This document shows positions 1 through 6,660 of a DNA stretch of 13,090 nt, piece after piece. The notes beneath the pieces are model-generated. The model saw nothing but the letters and a program-made list of their open reading frames with translations. It was not told the DNA's origin and made no database searches. Both the position numbers and the translations under genes were made by a program. Each line of letters begins with the position of its first letter. Within the stretch, counting starts at the first letter, position 1. The DNA comes from GH45 sp965370965 (GTDB lineage: Bacteria > Bacteroidota > Bacteroidia > Bacteroidales > SZUA-534): contig CBDUWQ010000101.1 in assembly GCA_965370965.1 (NCBI GenBank), forward strand, positions 1-13,090, in the 5' to 3' direction.

Positions 1-137
1 TGCTACAAATGCTCTCTTCAAAGTTTTTCAGCGTAACAAAGGCTACGCTTGCAAAACTTTTTGATGCGCTTTGCAGCATTAAATCACACTACAAAACTTC
101 ATAACAATTCCATTTTAGATATTTAGGTATAATATTT
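1..137. repeat. Dispersed structured intergenic element, copy A
   Basis: This non-coding stretch is a long imperfect palindrome followed by a conserved tail. Outer arms TGCTaCAAA (1-9) and TTTGcAGCA (70-78) pair; inner arms AAAGTTTT (20-27) and AAAACTTT (53-60) pair; the tip is AGCGTA (30-35) with TACGCT (44-49). After a spacer comes the tail at 112-137, containing TTAGATATTTAGGTATAA (115-132), which ends next to the HU stop codon. A second copy lies at 6358-6459 on the opposite strand: positions 1-43 match 6417-6459 at 39 of 43 bases, the tail matches at 23 of 26, and the spacer is the same length. The hairpin may also act as a 3' end for HU mRNA, but there is no T-run typical of an intrinsic terminator. 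Confidence 0.7.
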
Positions 138-410
138 TTACTGCAACTGACCAATTAAATCGCTTCCGGCTTTAAACTTAACCACTTTTTTAGCACGTAT
201 AATAATTTCCTGTCCTGTTTGTGGGTTCCTACCTTTACGCTCTTTTCTTTCTTTAATTGAAAAAGAACCAAAACCAACTAAGGCTACACGGTCTCCTGAT
301 TTTAATGCTTCAGATACAACCTCAATAAATGCATCAATAGCCTTTTTAGTATCGGCCTTTGTTAAACCTCCTAATGTTGATGCTGAAGAAATCAATTCTG
401 CTTTATTCAT
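138..410 (-). CDS. hup: HU-type histone-like DNA-binding protein
   Basis: The product is a 90-residue nucleoid protein of the HU/IHF family, which binds and bends DNA as a dimer in the cytoplasm. The whole length fits the family. It begins MNKAELI, has the DRVALVGFGSF core strand, and the GRNPQTGQEI segment that forms the DNA-inserting arm with its conserved proline; it ends in a basic strand with KVVKFKAG. The ATG start gives the normal family length. A strong Bacteroidota promoter lies about 50-80 bp upstream (459-489). Copies of an 18-nt repeat lie on both sides of the gene in inverted orientation (115-132 and 515-532). The sequence cannot separate HU alpha, HU beta and IHF subunits, so the symbol is generic. 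Confidence 0.96.
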   Translation of the reverse strand: MNKAELISSASTLGGLTKADTKKAIDAFIEVVSEALKSGDRVALVGFGSFSIKERKERKGRNPQTGQEIIIRAKKVVKFKAGSDLIGQLQ

Positions 411-458
411 ATTAATTAATTTTTGAGTTAAATTTACTAATAATCCATCTGTTTACTG

Positions 459-489
459 CAAATATATAAGAATTGTACAGTTTATCAAA
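459..489 (-). promoter_or_regulatory. HU promoter, Bacteroidota sigma-70 type
   Basis: Read on the minus strand, TTTG (489-486) is followed by exactly 19 nt and then TATATTTG (466-459). This matches the Bacteroidota primary sigma-factor consensus TTTG-N19-21-TAnnTTTG at every fixed position. Transcription should start near 452, giving a leader of about 40 nt before the HU start codon at 410. Confidence 0.8.
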
Positions 490-514
490 TTTATTTTGTA
501 TTTAACATCTTTTT

Positions 515-532
515 TTATACCTAAATATCTAA
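515..532 (-). repeat. 18-nt repeat, inverted copy upstream of HU
   Basis: The 18 bases here are the exact reverse complement of 115-132 (TTAGATATTTAGGTATAA on the minus strand). The two copies enclose the HU gene and its promoter. Only the tail motif of the longer element is recognisable here; the adjoining sequence does not show the palindromic part. A weaker relative, sharing ACCTAAATAT, lies at about 11613-11625. Confidence 0.7.
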
Positions 533-601
533 TAGTAATTGCTGGTATAATGGTGCTTATAGTTAGAATTATCTTTTTTGTGCTTTTTTATACTCATGCT
601 A

Positions 602-631
602 TTGCAGATAATAAAAAAATATCTACTTTTG
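602..631 (+). promoter_or_regulatory. tRNA-Ser promoter
   Basis: TTG (602-604, within ATTG) is followed by 19 nt and TACTTTTG (624-631), which matches the -7 consensus TAnnTTTG exactly. Transcription would begin at about 637, a few bases before the mature tRNA 5' end at 642, as expected for a single tRNA unit. Confidence 0.7.
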
Positions 632-641
632 CAACCGCACT

Positions 642-726
642 GGAGAATTGGCAGAGTGGTCGAATGCGGCGGTCTTGAAAACCGTTGTACCGCAAGGTAC
701 CGGGGGTTCGAATCCCTCATTCTCCG
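642..726 (+). tRNA. tRNA-Ser(UGA)
   Basis: This is a complete class II tRNA that reads UCN serine codons. The acceptor strand GGAGAAT (642-648) pairs with ATTCTCC (719-725), with discriminator G726. The anticodon loop CTTGAAA (674-680) holds anticodon TGA at 676-678, closed by a 5-bp stem. A long variable arm (TACC/GGTA) follows, as expected for tRNA-Ser, and then the T arm with loop TTCGAAT. The 3' CCA is not encoded. It has its own promoter and terminator, so it appears to be a single-gene unit. Confidence 0.97.
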
Positions 727-744
727 CAGAGCAAAAACGCAAAT

Positions 745-775
745 CCCTATAAGCCAAAACTTATAGGGGTTTTTT
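745..775 (+). terminator. Rho-independent terminator after tRNA-Ser
   Basis: A perfect 9-bp stem, CCCTATAAG (745-753) with CTTATAGGG (760-768), has a 6-nt loop. One further G and a run of six T residues (770-775) follow. It is placed about 20 bp after the tRNA 3' end. Confidence 0.9.
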
Positions 776-831
776 GTATGCAATAAAAAACACATACTCA
801 TAAAATAAATTGTTAAACTAATTATATTCTA

Positions 832-1794
832 TTGAAAAAAAAATTCAAAATTATAATAGCACTTACCATTATAGTTGGTGTTATTGTTTTTTACCCTTTT
901 CATAGTGCCAAACCAATAAAATATATCGATAGGACTACAGGAAAGGTAAAAATAGAAAAAGTGCCCGGCGAGTTTTGGCTATCATGGCTTTACAATAATC
1001 CGGCCGGAAAGCTCTCGCTAAATGTACTGGTAAAACGCAAAGCACTATCTAATTGGTATGGTAAACAGATGGACTCGCCAAAATCGGCAGATAAAATACA
1101 CAGTTTTGCCAAAGATTACAATATTGATTTGAGCATTGCCAAAAAACAGGAATTTAACTCCTTTAATGATTTCTTTTATCGTAAATTAAAACCCAGCACA
1201 CGTCCAATCAATAACGATAGCAGTGTTTTAATTTCACCCGCCGACGGAAAAATATTAGCCTACAGCAATATTGATAATCAAGATTTTATGATTAAATCGT
1301 ACCGGTTTAAATTGGCAGATTACCTACAAAACAACCGGCTTGCAAAAAAATTTAAAGGCGGTAGCTTACTAATAATCAGGTTATGCCCAGCCGACTATCA
1401 CCGCTACCATTTTCCTTTATCGGGAACTGTTACTAAAACAACAAATATTGATGGCAATTATTACTCAGTTTCGCCCATTGCCATAAAAAGCAAAATTGAG
1501 ATTTTTTGCATGAACAAACGCTCATATACCGAATTTTACAACAAGTATTTTGAAAATATTATTATATCTGAGGTTGGGGCAACCATGGTTGGCTCAATTA
1601 TTCAAACCTATAATACAAATGTTGTAAAGAAAGGTGATGAAAAAGGCTACTTTAAATTTGGGGGCTCTACTGTAGTTTTAATATTTAAAAAAGGTAAACT
1701 AAAAATTGATACCGACATTATAAATAATACAAATAAAGGCTTAGAGACAGAAATAAGGATGGGCGAAAAAATTGGTGTTTTAAATTCTATTTAA
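832..1794 (+). CDS. psd: Phosphatidylserine decarboxylase proenzyme, membrane-anchored
   Basis: The enzyme converts phosphatidylserine to phosphatidylethanolamine at the inner face of the cytoplasmic membrane. The 320-residue protein has an N-terminal membrane segment (about 7-22). The PSD domain follows: ISPADGK with Asp138, DYHRYHFP with His190 and His193, and FGGST with Ser279. Chain cleavage before Ser279 would form the pyruvoyl cofactor and separate a large beta chain from a C-terminal alpha chain of about 42 residues. The domain resembles, from memory, the Clostridium-type single-protein PSD (WLYNNPAGK, FNDFFYRKL, CPADYHR, EVGATMVGSIIQTY) rather than the short Psd common in Bacteroidetes. 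The start is TTG at 832; no upstream in-frame ATG exists, and starting later would remove the membrane segment. The end overlaps the convergent YkgJ-like gene by 15 bp. Confidence 0.92.
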   Translation: MKKKFKIIIALTIIVGVIVFYPFHSAKPIKYIDRTTGKVKIEKVPGEFWLSWLYNNPAGKLSLNVLVKRKALSNWYGKQMDSPKSADKIHSFAKDYNIDLSIAKKQEFNSFNDFFYRKLKPSTRPINNDSSVLISPADGKILAYSNIDNQDFMIKSYRFKLADYLQNNRLAKKFKGGSLLIIRLCPADYHRYHFPLSGTVTKTTNIDGNYYSVSPIAIKSKIEIFCMNKRSYTEFYNKYFENIIISEVGATMVGSIIQTYNTNVVKKGDEKGYFKFGGSTVVLIFKKGKLKIDTDIINNTNKGLETEIRMGEKIGVLNSI

Positions 1795-2295
1795 GCTCAG
1801 CCTGTCAACAGCAGTATGTCTATCATTAAAATTATTTTCAATAAAATTTTGATTTAATAAAAAAAGTCTGCTGGTAAAAGGTGGCATATAAAGCGAGTTT
1901 TCGGTATTAAAAATTGAAATATCAATCCCTTTAAAGTTTAATTTGCAAGCCGACAATTCAAATCCTGTACCATAACTATTCTCATAAAGCAATGGTAACC
2001 CCTGTGTACGGCAAATAATTGGCCTGATTTTATAAATAGAGCATTTGCCATTTACCAAAAACCTACACGCTTTTGTAAAATAATTTATCAGCCTATTTTT
2101 TGGCAAACTGCCAAAGTCTTCAAGCTGGCTTTTAATATAATAATACTCTATCGGGAAAAGTGTCAGGCTTTCACAACACGAATCACAGCCAATACTACAT
2201 TTCATATGCGTTTTATGCATTAGCTCCAGCCTATTACACTCATTATCAACATCCGTTTGTAATGCACAGTATCTTTTAAAAAAAACCTCATTCAT
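1780..2295 (-). CDS. YkgJ-family cysteine-cluster protein
   Basis: The product is a putative Zn- or Fe-S-binding protein of the YkgJ (CxxxCxxCC) family; its biochemical function is unknown. From the ATG at 2295 it has 171 residues. The first cluster is CSIGCDSCC; later cysteines are ACRF, GKCSIY and RPIICRTQG, the usual YkgJ layout, plus one further C in SACKL. An upstream in-frame ATG at 2328 would add 11 residues. I prefer 2295 because an exact -7 box, TAAATTTG on the minus strand (2308-2301), lies between the two ATGs and because the extra residues look non-conserved. Transcription from that box would give a leaderless or nearly leaderless mRNA. The 3' end overlaps psd by 15 bp, tail to tail. 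Confidence 0.85.
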   Translation of the reverse strand: MNEVFFKRYCALQTDVDNECNRLELMHKTHMKCSIGCDSCCESLTLFPIEYYYIKSQLEDFGSLPKNRLINYFTKACRFLVNGKCSIYKIRPIICRTQGLPLLYENSYGTGFELSACKLNFKGIDISIFNTENSLYMPPFTSRLFLLNQNFIENNFNDRHTAVDRLSLNRI

Positions 2296-2300
2296 TGGTG

Positions 2301-2308
2301 CAAATTTA
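2301..2308 (-). promoter_or_regulatory. Candidate -7 promoter element for the YkgJ-like gene
   Basis: TAAATTTG on the minus strand matches TAnnTTTG exactly and ends 5 bp before the ATG at 2295. No TTTG or TTG is found at the normal -33 distance, so this is a weak candidate. It is mainly useful for choosing the start codon. Confidence 0.35.
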
Positions 2309-2391
2309 AAACAAAATATTTTCTGCATTGTTATCGATATTTTATTTAATAAATTTTTATTGTAAATTTACCCATATTAAAAAAATGTGCC

Positions 2392-3480
2392 ATGATAAGC
2401 AAATATTTAAAAGAACTAGTTGAAAGTAACAACAGGATAATAATTCCTGATTTTGGAGCATTCATGATTCAAGACTCTCCTGAAGGAAAACAAATTTCGT
2501 TTAACGATTTTTTAAAATTTAACGATGGATTGCTTATTAATCAGATAATAAAAACAGAAAAGATAAGTAAAAATCAAGCTACCGAGCAAATAAAAGATTT
2601 TATTAAAGAAGTTGAAAAAAGCTTTTCGCAGAAAAAACCTTATGAGATAAAAGGGTTAGGATTCCTTTCAAAAGATACACATAACAGTATTAAGTTTGAT
2701 ACAAAGATTAAATCTGAACCTGTCAAAATATCACCTACCGATATTAAGCCTACCATTGTACTTGACGAGAAAAAGGAAAAACCAAAAGCTAAAGTTGAGA
2801 ATAAAACAGAGAAACAACCTTTAAAAGAGGATAAAAAAACTCCCTCCACTCCTATTGTTCCAACACCAAAAACGCCAACGCAAAAGGCAGAAATACAAAA
2901 AAAAGAAGTACCAAAGCCGATGCCACCAAAAGCACCTGGAAAAAAAGCAGAACCTACTACCACCAATATAAAACAAAACACTATACCGGCAACAAAAACA
3001 CATAAAAGTGCAAACACTTATGATTCAAGCAACAACACTACTAAAATATTAATAATTATTGCTGCTGCAATTATAATACTTGGCGGAGGTACATGGGCAT
3101 TTTTTAAATACGACTTAATAAACCTGTTTACCAAAACAGAAGTTCCTGCTACGGTTGTTAAACCAGTTGCTGTTGCCGAACCTGTTATTATTGATACCGT
3201 AGCTGTTGAGACTGTTGAAGAACCAATAGTAGTAGTAGTAGAACCTATTGAAGACACAAGGATAAAATACTATTTAATTGGAGGCAGTTTTAAAATAGCA
3301 TCAAATGCCGAGAATTTTAATCAAAAGCTTATTGACGAAGGATATGAGTCTGAAATTATTGTTCGCAACAATGGATTCAATTGTGTTAGCTATAATGTTT
3401 TTTACGAGTGGAATGATATAGTTAATGAATGGAGACGGATGAAAAACACTAATCCTCAGATATGGATTTTAATACAATAA
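2392..3480 (+). CDS. HU-like domain / transmembrane / SPOR protein
   Basis: This 362-residue membrane protein probably links the cytoplasm to the cell-wall side. Residues 1-105 resemble the HU-CCDC81 bacterial domain pair (IIIPDFGAF, then YEIKGLGFL), an HU-fold relative. A long Lys/Pro/Thr-rich disordered stretch follows (110-215), then one membrane helix (about 218-238). A Val/Pro/Glu-rich linker (250-288) contains a VVVV run encoded by a TAG/GTA microsatellite. A C-terminal SPOR domain (about 290-361) begins with YYLIGGSF; SPOR domains bind denuded peptidoglycan at division sites. The topology places the HU-like part inside and SPOR outside. The ATG at 2392 is the only sensible start; a near-consensus -7 box TAAATTTA lies at 2363-2370. 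Whether the HU-like part binds DNA is unknown. Confidence 0.88.
   Translation: MISKYLKELVESNNRIIIPDFGAFMIQDSPEGKQISFNDFLKFNDGLLINQIIKTEKISKNQATEQIKDFIKEVEKSFSQKKPYEIKGLGFLSKDTHNSIKFDTKIKSEPVKISPTDIKPTIVLDEKKEKPKAKVENKTEKQPLKEDKKTPSTPIVPTPKTPTQKAEIQKKEVPKPMPPKAPGKKAEPTTTNIKQNTIPATKTHKSANTYDSSNNTTKILIIIAAAIIILGGGTWAFFKYDLINLFTKTEVPATVVKPVAVAEPVIIDTVAVETVEEPIVVVVEPIEDTRIKYYLIGGSFKIASNAENFNQKLIDEGYESEIIVRNNGFNCVSYNVFYEWNDIVNEWRRMKNTNPQIWILIQ
3227..3241 (+). repeat. Trinucleotide microsatellite (TAG)x5 within coding sequence
   Basis: Five TAG units in the HU-like/SPOR gene encode a run of valines (read as GTA) in the extracytoplasmic linker. Copy number changes would stay in frame and only alter linker length. 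Confidence 0.75.
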
Positions 3481-3504
3481 AAAAAGCCCTTAAGGGCTTT
3501 TTTT
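3481..3504. terminator. Bidirectional intrinsic terminator
   Basis: A self-complementary sequence with core AAGCCC-TTAA-GGGCTT is flanked by A residues on the left and seven T residues on the right. It starts directly after the stop codon of the HU-like/SPOR gene. It also lies 20-45 bp past the 3' end of the convergent NUDIX gene, so it can terminate both. Confidence 0.9.
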
Positions 3505-3524
3505 ATAAGCTATATTACTTAGTG

Positions 3525-4589
3525 CTAACCCATTGACTTTTGCAATATTTGAAACTCATGCTCAAAATTGGGTGTAAAAATTCCTTTCCCAATCTGCTTT
3601 TTAATGGATTTTATTGTCCAAAACTTTCCGCCGTCAAGCTCTTTGTTGTGGGTAATTATTTTACCTGAATATTGTATAACAAAACTAAACACCAATTCCG
3701 ACTCCACATCCGATTTCAATACATATTTACTAAATAACCGTGGTGTAAAACCATCAATGCCAATCTCCTCCTTAGCCTCACGTATCAAGCCTGTTTCAAT
3801 GGTCTCATTTAAACTAACATGCCCGCCCACAGCAGTATCCCATTTGCCGGGTTGAATTAATTTATGCATTGGTCTTTTTTGCAAAAAAAGTTCTCCTTTA
3901 TTGTTAAAAACATGCAAATGAACAACAGGGTGCAGCAAATCACTATTCTTATGGCATTCGCTGCGGGCAGCTTTTCCAATAACTTTGCCATCGGCATCAA
4001 CTATTGGCAGCCACTCTTGATTTTTAAGCTTACGTTTTTTTAAATATTTGCCCAAAAACTCAACAATAAAATAAGCTGCAAACAAAATATAAAATAACCC
4101 ACCGCTTATAAAAGCCCATGCCTCTTTGCTCATAAACCATACCGAATAAAACACCAATGCAGTATGAAACAAAAATATATAAAACAGTATTTTTAGGCTG
4201 CGCAATAACTGGTTATATTGAGCATCGGTAAAAACCATATCTTTAAAATACCTTTTTGACATGGCAAGAATAAAATTTTGAGGAGTAAACACCGACACAC
4301 CAATTAGCGTACAAGCAATTAAGCCAATTATTGCCGGCTTTAGTTTAAAAAAAATGTCATTATCAAGCAATATCGATACACCACCTAACAGTACAATTAA
4401 AAGAGTATCAAAAAGTATAAATTTATCGAATGTTCTATCTTTAAACCAAAGCAACAGGGTTTCAAAAACGCCTACACCAATAGCTGCCAAAAGTCCAATT
4501 CTTGTTCCCCAAAGTTCGTCAGCTATTATAAAAATAAATAGTGGAAGTAAACCGGGTAGTATTTTTAAAAACAGTTGCTTAATATTCAT
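3525..4589 (-). CDS. YciB-like membrane domain fused to a NUDIX hydrolase
   Basis: The 354-residue protein has two parts. Residues 1-185 contain several membrane helices and resemble the septation protein A (YciB/IspA) family, notably the stretch LGGVSILLDNDIFFKLKPA (68-86), which parallels the FGG-FFHNDEFIKWK region of YciB. Residues 190-354 form a cytoplasmic NUDIX domain. Its catalytic box runs from Gly256 to Ile278 with Gly256, Glu262, Arg270, Glu271, Glu274, Glu275 and Gly277 all in place. The domain resembles the IPP-isomerase/YfcD branch (LHVFNNKGELFLQKRP), but the substrate cannot be named. The gene lies 19 bp after the PP2C-LysM gene on the same strand, so the two are probably cotranscribed. 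The ATG at 4589 is preceded by a purine-rich stretch. Confidence 0.88.
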   Translation of the reverse strand: MNIKQLFLKILPGLLPLFIFIIADELWGTRIGLLAAIGVGVFETLLLWFKDRTFDKFILFDTLLIVLLGGVSILLDNDIFFKLKPAIIGLIACTLIGVSVFTPQNFILAMSKRYFKDMVFTDAQYNQLLRSLKILFYIFLFHTALVFYSVWFMSKEAWAFISGGLFYILFAAYFIVEFLGKYLKKRKLKNQEWLPIVDADGKVIGKAARSECHKNSDLLHPVVHLHVFNNKGELFLQKRPMHKLIQPGKWDTAVGGHVSLNETIETGLIREAKEEIGIDGFTPRLFSKYVLKSDVESELVFSFVIQYSGKIITHNKELDGGKFWTIKSIKKQIGKGIFTPNFEHEFQILQKSMG

Positions 4590-4608
4590 TCTTTTTCAGA
4601 ATAAACTA

Positions 4609-5931
4609 TTAATTTAAAGGAATAATAAGAGTCTGTCCATCTTTTAATGGCGTATTTTCAGAAATTTTTGTTGCAACACAAATTTTACTAATCTTAACAT
4701 TGTATTTATCGCTTATAACACTAAACGATTCGCCTGTTTTTACCTTATGAATTGCCATAACAGGTATTTTTATAAATGAACCAGCTATTAAATTTGTTGC
4801 CTTTTTACCATTAATATTAGTAAGCCTTTTTTGTGTTGTGTTATACCTAATTGCAATGCGATACAGGTTTTCACCATATTTAACCTTATGCCTATAATAA
4901 GTTTTATTAGGATTTACACTTTTTTTATCTGCTTTTTTACTCTTAACTGTTTTTTGCGATGTTGGCTTAGTATTTTTTTCTACCTTTTGTTTACTTTCTG
5001 TCAAAACCTCTTTTGTAGGTGCGTTATTTGTTTCAATATTTAAAGACTTTTCTTTTTCAATATTCTTAATTTTATTAATTACCTGCTTTTCACTTTTTTT
5101 GTTTTTAATAGCTTCAAAACCTTTTAAACCACCATAGCCAAGTGCTGCAAGTGCAATTAAGCCAGCCAACCCATACAATACCACCTTATAGTTAATTATC
5201 TTTTTAAACTTATGTAATTCTACCTTTGTCGAAAAACCTATTACCTGTACTGATGTACAATCTTTTCCTCCTTTTTCTTTTGCTAATTCAATTAAATTTT
5301 GGCATTTATGTTCAGATGCTTTATCAGCATCCGCCAAAACATTTGCAATCTCACCTTCGGTTAGTTGGTCAGTTAGCCCGTCGGTGCATAGCAAATAAGT
5401 GTCATTTTCAGAAGCTTCCAATGGGGTTTTGCATACTCCAAACTTGATATCCTTACTTTTACCCAACAATATTTTTACCTCAGATTCGGCAATATTTTCC
5501 ATGTCATCAACATGGTCGCGAGTGAGCGGTTGAAGCTGGTTGTTTTTATAAACGTAAATTCTACTGTCGCCAGCATAAGCATAATACAGTTTACCTTCGC
5601 GATAAATAACAATAGCCAAAGTACTTCCAATACCCTTATATTTAGCATCTTTTTTTGTTTGCTCAAACAAGGTAAAATTAGCATATGTAATAGCATTAGT
5701 TAATGCTTTAGACATATCTTTATATGAGCGGTTGTAAAAATATTTTTTTATGCTTTCAGCAATTAGTTTTGATGCAAGTGCTCCATGGCCTCCAACACCA
5801 TCATGCCCATCACATACCACAAACACATGACCATTTAATATTTTAAATTCTGACACAGCATCGGTATTAAATTCCTTTACCTTTCCATTGTCTGTTATAC
5901 TGCCAAAATTTATATTCAAAAATTTATTCAT
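4609..5931 (-). CDS. PP2C-type protein phosphatase with membrane helix and two LysM domains
   Basis: The product is predicted to dephosphorylate Ser/Thr phosphoproteins in the cytoplasm while its C-terminus contacts peptidoglycan. Positions below count from an upstream TTG at 5949. I prefer the ATG at 5931 (440 residues), which keeps the whole catalytic domain. Metal-binding PP2C motifs are CDGHDGVGGHG (Asp47), AGDSR (Asp128), CTDGL (Asp190) and GGKDCTS (Asp230, where most members have Asp-Asn). One membrane helix spans about 253-273. A Lys/Thr-rich linker leads to two LysM repeats, about 353-395 and 400-444. The NUDIX fusion gene follows after 19 bp. No partner kinase lies in the window. No clear promoter is visible upstream. 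Confidence 0.9.
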   Translation of the reverse strand: MNKFLNINFGSITDNGKVKEFNTDAVSEFKILNGHVFVVCDGHDGVGGHGALASKLIAESIKKYFYNRSYKDMSKALTNAITYANFTLFEQTKKDAKYKGIGSTLAIVIYREGKLYYAYAGDSRIYVYKNNQLQPLTRDHVDDMENIAESEVKILLGKSKDIKFGVCKTPLEASENDTYLLCTDGLTDQLTEGEIANVLADADKASEHKCQNLIELAKEKGGKDCTSVQVIGFSTKVELHKFKKIINYKVVLYGLAGLIALAALGYGGLKGFEAIKNKKSEKQVINKIKNIEKEKSLNIETNNAPTKEVLTESKQKVEKNTKPTSQKTVKSKKADKKSVNPNKTYYRHKVKYGENLYRIAIRYNTTQKRLTNINGKKATNLIAGSFIKIPVMAIHKVKTGESFSVISDKYNVKISKICVATKISENTPLKDGQTLIIPLN

Positions 5932-6051
5932 CCAAAAAAGTATTTTCAATTAGTTGACTCTTTTAATAATGCATATTGCCAATATCAGTTATAATTTACT
6001 TATTTATAAAACTGAAATATTATGCAAAGAAATAAACTATAATTACAACAA

Positions 6052-6063
6052 CCACTAAAGTGG
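6052..6063. repeat. Short palindrome CCACTAAAGTGG
   Basis: A perfect inverted repeat of 5 bp arms around AA lies 20 bp past the stop of the TM1266-like gene, next to an A/T-rich partly self-complementary stretch (6068-6084). It may be a weak terminator for that gene or an operator for the phosphatase gene downstream on the same strand. Neither role is proven. Confidence 0.4.
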
Positions 6064-6082
6064 ATACAATTTTTAATTAAAA

Positions 6083-6340
6083 TTAAACAACATTACTGTT
6101 TTTTAAAACAACCGACTTTACCTGTATGCCTTTTAACCTGCCCAATTGTCCTGTTAAGCCTCCCAGTTCGTCTGTAGTTCCTTCTAAAACCAACGATATA
6201 ATACTTTTACCCTTCTCCTTAAGCCTAATACCCTGACGACCTATGACAATATCGGAATAATTTGAAATTATCTTGTTTAAATCCTCAACATCCTCTTTGC
6301 TTTCAATCACAATTAAAATCGAGCCAATCCTATCTTCCAT
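6083..6340 (-). CDS. TM1266-type iron-only hydrogenase system putative regulator
   Basis: The 85-residue protein matches the small ACT-like (NikR C-terminal-like) family named after Thermotoga TM1266. That family is found almost only in genomes with [FeFe]-hydrogenases, often next to maturase or hydrogenase genes. Visible family traits are the N-terminal strand IGSILIVIE, the YSDIVIGRQGIRL segment, and the end GLTGQLGRLKGIQVKSVVLK. It has no separate DNA-binding domain. It is probably a ligand-sensing or assembly factor, but its mechanism is not known. It is divergent to the ferredoxin/HydS/phosphatase genes across a 320-bp spacer, which supports a shared function. The conserved repeat tail (6358-6383) sits just upstream of its ATG. 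Confidence 0.88.
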   Translation of the reverse strand: MEDRIGSILIVIESKEDVEDLNKIISNYSDIVIGRQGIRLKEKGKSIISLVLEGTTDELGGLTGQLGRLKGIQVKSVVLKNSNVV

Positions 6341-6357
6341 AATATCAATTTTGGGTT

Positions 6358-6459
6358 AAATATAGTACCTAAAAATCTAAAATGAAAATCTATTACAGTT
6401 CGGTATTGCACAATACTGCTACAAATGCTCACTTCAAAGTTTTTTACCGTAACAACGGC
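6358..6459 (-). repeat. Dispersed structured intergenic element, copy B
   Basis: This is the second copy of the element at 1-137, on the opposite strand. The tail (6383-6358 on the minus strand) matches 112-137 at 23 of 26 bases. The stretch 6417-6459 matches 1-43 at 39 of 43 bases. The spacer has the same length in both copies and only partial similarity. Here the distal arm of the palindrome is lost, and only a short CCGT/ACGG tip remains. It lies in the divergent spacer of the hydrogen-sensing genes, where the tail falls about 20-45 bp before the TM1266-like ATG. Confidence 0.7.
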
Positions 6460-6530
6460 ATATGACAAAAATCATTACAATAAACCCTAATAAATAGCAG
6501 CAAGGCTATCATTCAATTGAAAAAGATTGC

Positions 6531-6607
6531 TAATTTTGATTTATTGAAACAGCCCATGGCTGAAATAATTATTAAGCCACACCTGCCCGACTAATCAGTT
6601 AGGTGGC
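6531..6607 (+). promoter_or_regulatory. Candidate promoter and leader hairpin for the ferredoxin-HydS-phosphatase genes
   Basis: TAATTTTG (6531-6538) matches the -7 consensus TAnnTTTG, but no TTTG/TTG is present at the usual -33 distance. That may suggest an activator-dependent promoter. Transcription from about 6544 would give a leader of nearly 120 nt. The leader holds an imperfect hairpin, GCCACACCT (6576-6584) with AGGTGGC (6601-6607), which needs a 2-nt bulge. The rest of the 6384-6660 spacer, apart from the repeat, shows nothing I can assign. Confidence 0.3.
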
Positions 6608-6660
6608 AAATAGCAATTAATGGGTGCAATATATGAACGGATAAAAATAATAACTTACCT

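Noticed and set aside
642..730. Prophage or island attachment site at tRNA-Ser
   Set aside because: No integrase and no second copy of the tRNA 3' end occur in the window.
578..766. Plus-strand open reading frame of 62 codons through the tRNA-Ser gene
   Set aside because: It reads straight through the mature tRNA and has no protein-family signal.
529..801. Minus-strand open reading frame of 90 codons over the tRNA-Ser region
   Set aside because: It is the antisense translation of the tRNA gene and its terminator, a common false call; the tRNA is complete and explains the sequence.
2640..3017. Long minus-strand frame opposite the Lys/Pro-rich linker of the HU-like/SPOR gene
   Set aside because: Low-complexity shadow: the Phe/Cys/Gly/Val-rich product results from reading the A-rich linker in reverse.
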